The position numbers and the translations under genes were made by a program. Positions 63,913 to 64,000 of a stretch of 64,000 nt of DNA are shown here, piece by piece. Within the stretch, counting starts at the first letter, position 1. Each line of letters starts with the position of its first letter. Under the pieces are notes generated by a model. The model did no database searches. It was not told where the DNA came from and saw only the letters and a program-made list of their open reading frames with translations. The DNA lies in assembly GCF_018917235.1 (NCBI RefSeq), contig NZ_JAHLOF010000001.1, forward strand, positions 62,001 through 126,000. The letters run 5' to 3'. The DNA is from Metaclostridioides mangenotii. Its GTDB lineage: Bacteria > Bacillota > Clostridia > Peptostreptococcales > Peptostreptococcaceae.

Positions 63913-64000
63913 ACCATCATCCTCCTAAAGTCTCTAAATTTAATATAAATATAAAAAGTATTATAAAACAAAGTTTTTTCAAATTTACGCCTAAAATGTA

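Noticed and set aside
1..64000. CRISPR arrays, insertion sequences, prophage, tRNA or rRNA genes
   Set aside because: No regular repeat-spacer pattern, transposase, integrase, cloverleaf or rRNA sequence was recognised on reading both strands; a tRNAscan or repeat search was not run.

Overview
The window is AT-rich, gene-dense DNA with short intergenic gaps, strong Shine-Dalgarno sites (AGGAGG types) and T-box, lysine and preQ1 leaders. This is typical of a low-GC Firmicute. The gene set (GlnRS, arginine T-box, BioY-BioB-BioD, LysC-LysA under an L-box, genes for a labile-selenium molybdenum hydroxylase, sortase class D, RpiR/GntR/PadR regulators) best fits an anaerobic Clostridia member, probably Peptostreptococcaceae (Clostridioides/Paraclostridium/Romboutsia-like). 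That placement is inference from gene content. It looks like chromosome: no insertion sequence, prophage, CRISPR array, tRNA or rRNA was recognised.

Layout. 1-1.5 kb: a Vat-type acetyltransferase and a PadR regulator whose promoters share a GACTAGT box. 1.5-6.4 kb: a four-carbon acid-sugar operon (DeoR regulator, DUF1537 kinase, PdxA2, GntP permease), probably for D-threonate. 6.4-8.8 kb: bioY-bioB-bioD. 9-14.4 kb: a metal exporter-like protein, then ispH, plsC, cmk, a flavoprotein and a phosphatase. 14.6-18.2 kb: GntR regulator with a DUF1648 membrane protein, an MBL hydrolase and a YitT protein. 18.2-24.3 kb: clpB, a two-gene cassette with a RepL-like winged helix, and argF behind an arginine T-box with the debris of argC and argD. 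24.3-31.9 kb: RpiR regulator, mnmM, an RluB-type pseudouridine synthase, an AI-2E family permease, a lipoprotein, and lysC-lysA under a lysine riboswitch. 32-42.3 kb: unknown and envelope proteins, glnS, hisC, a YoaP-like GNAT, a LUD protein, and a divergent nitroreductase/HxlR pair. 42.4-45.8 kb: a sortase and its LPQTG substrate. 45.8-53 kb: ABC-F, MoeA-like, mocA, ridA-phzF divergent from a MocR regulator, and yqeC. 53-57.7 kb: membrane GDPD, gene debris, a degenerate FtsZ-like protein, queT under a preQ1 switch, and YfbU. 57.8-60.3 kb: Ku-LigD end joining and a TetR regulator. 60.4-63.9 kb: a three-subunit xanthine dehydrogenase-type enzyme.

How it works together. mocA, the MoeA-like gene, yqeC and the three hydroxylase subunits lie within 17 kb. 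Together they describe cofactor assembly plus the enzyme for purine or N-heterocycle oxidation. The arginine region shows a biosynthetic operon collapsed to one intact gene that keeps its full sensing leader. A second patch of decay (54.96-55.32 kb) holds the start of an M20-type amidohydrolase and the tail of a ferredoxin-like protein.

Most novel candidates: the FtsZ-fold protein without a GTP-binding loop (55384-56100), the T-box with a second antiterminator module but no second Stem I (23.6-24.0 kb), the RepL-like winged-helix gene with an apparent non-canonical start (21568-22005), and the duplicated start region with a 10-codon coupled leader ORF (39.33-39.38 kb).
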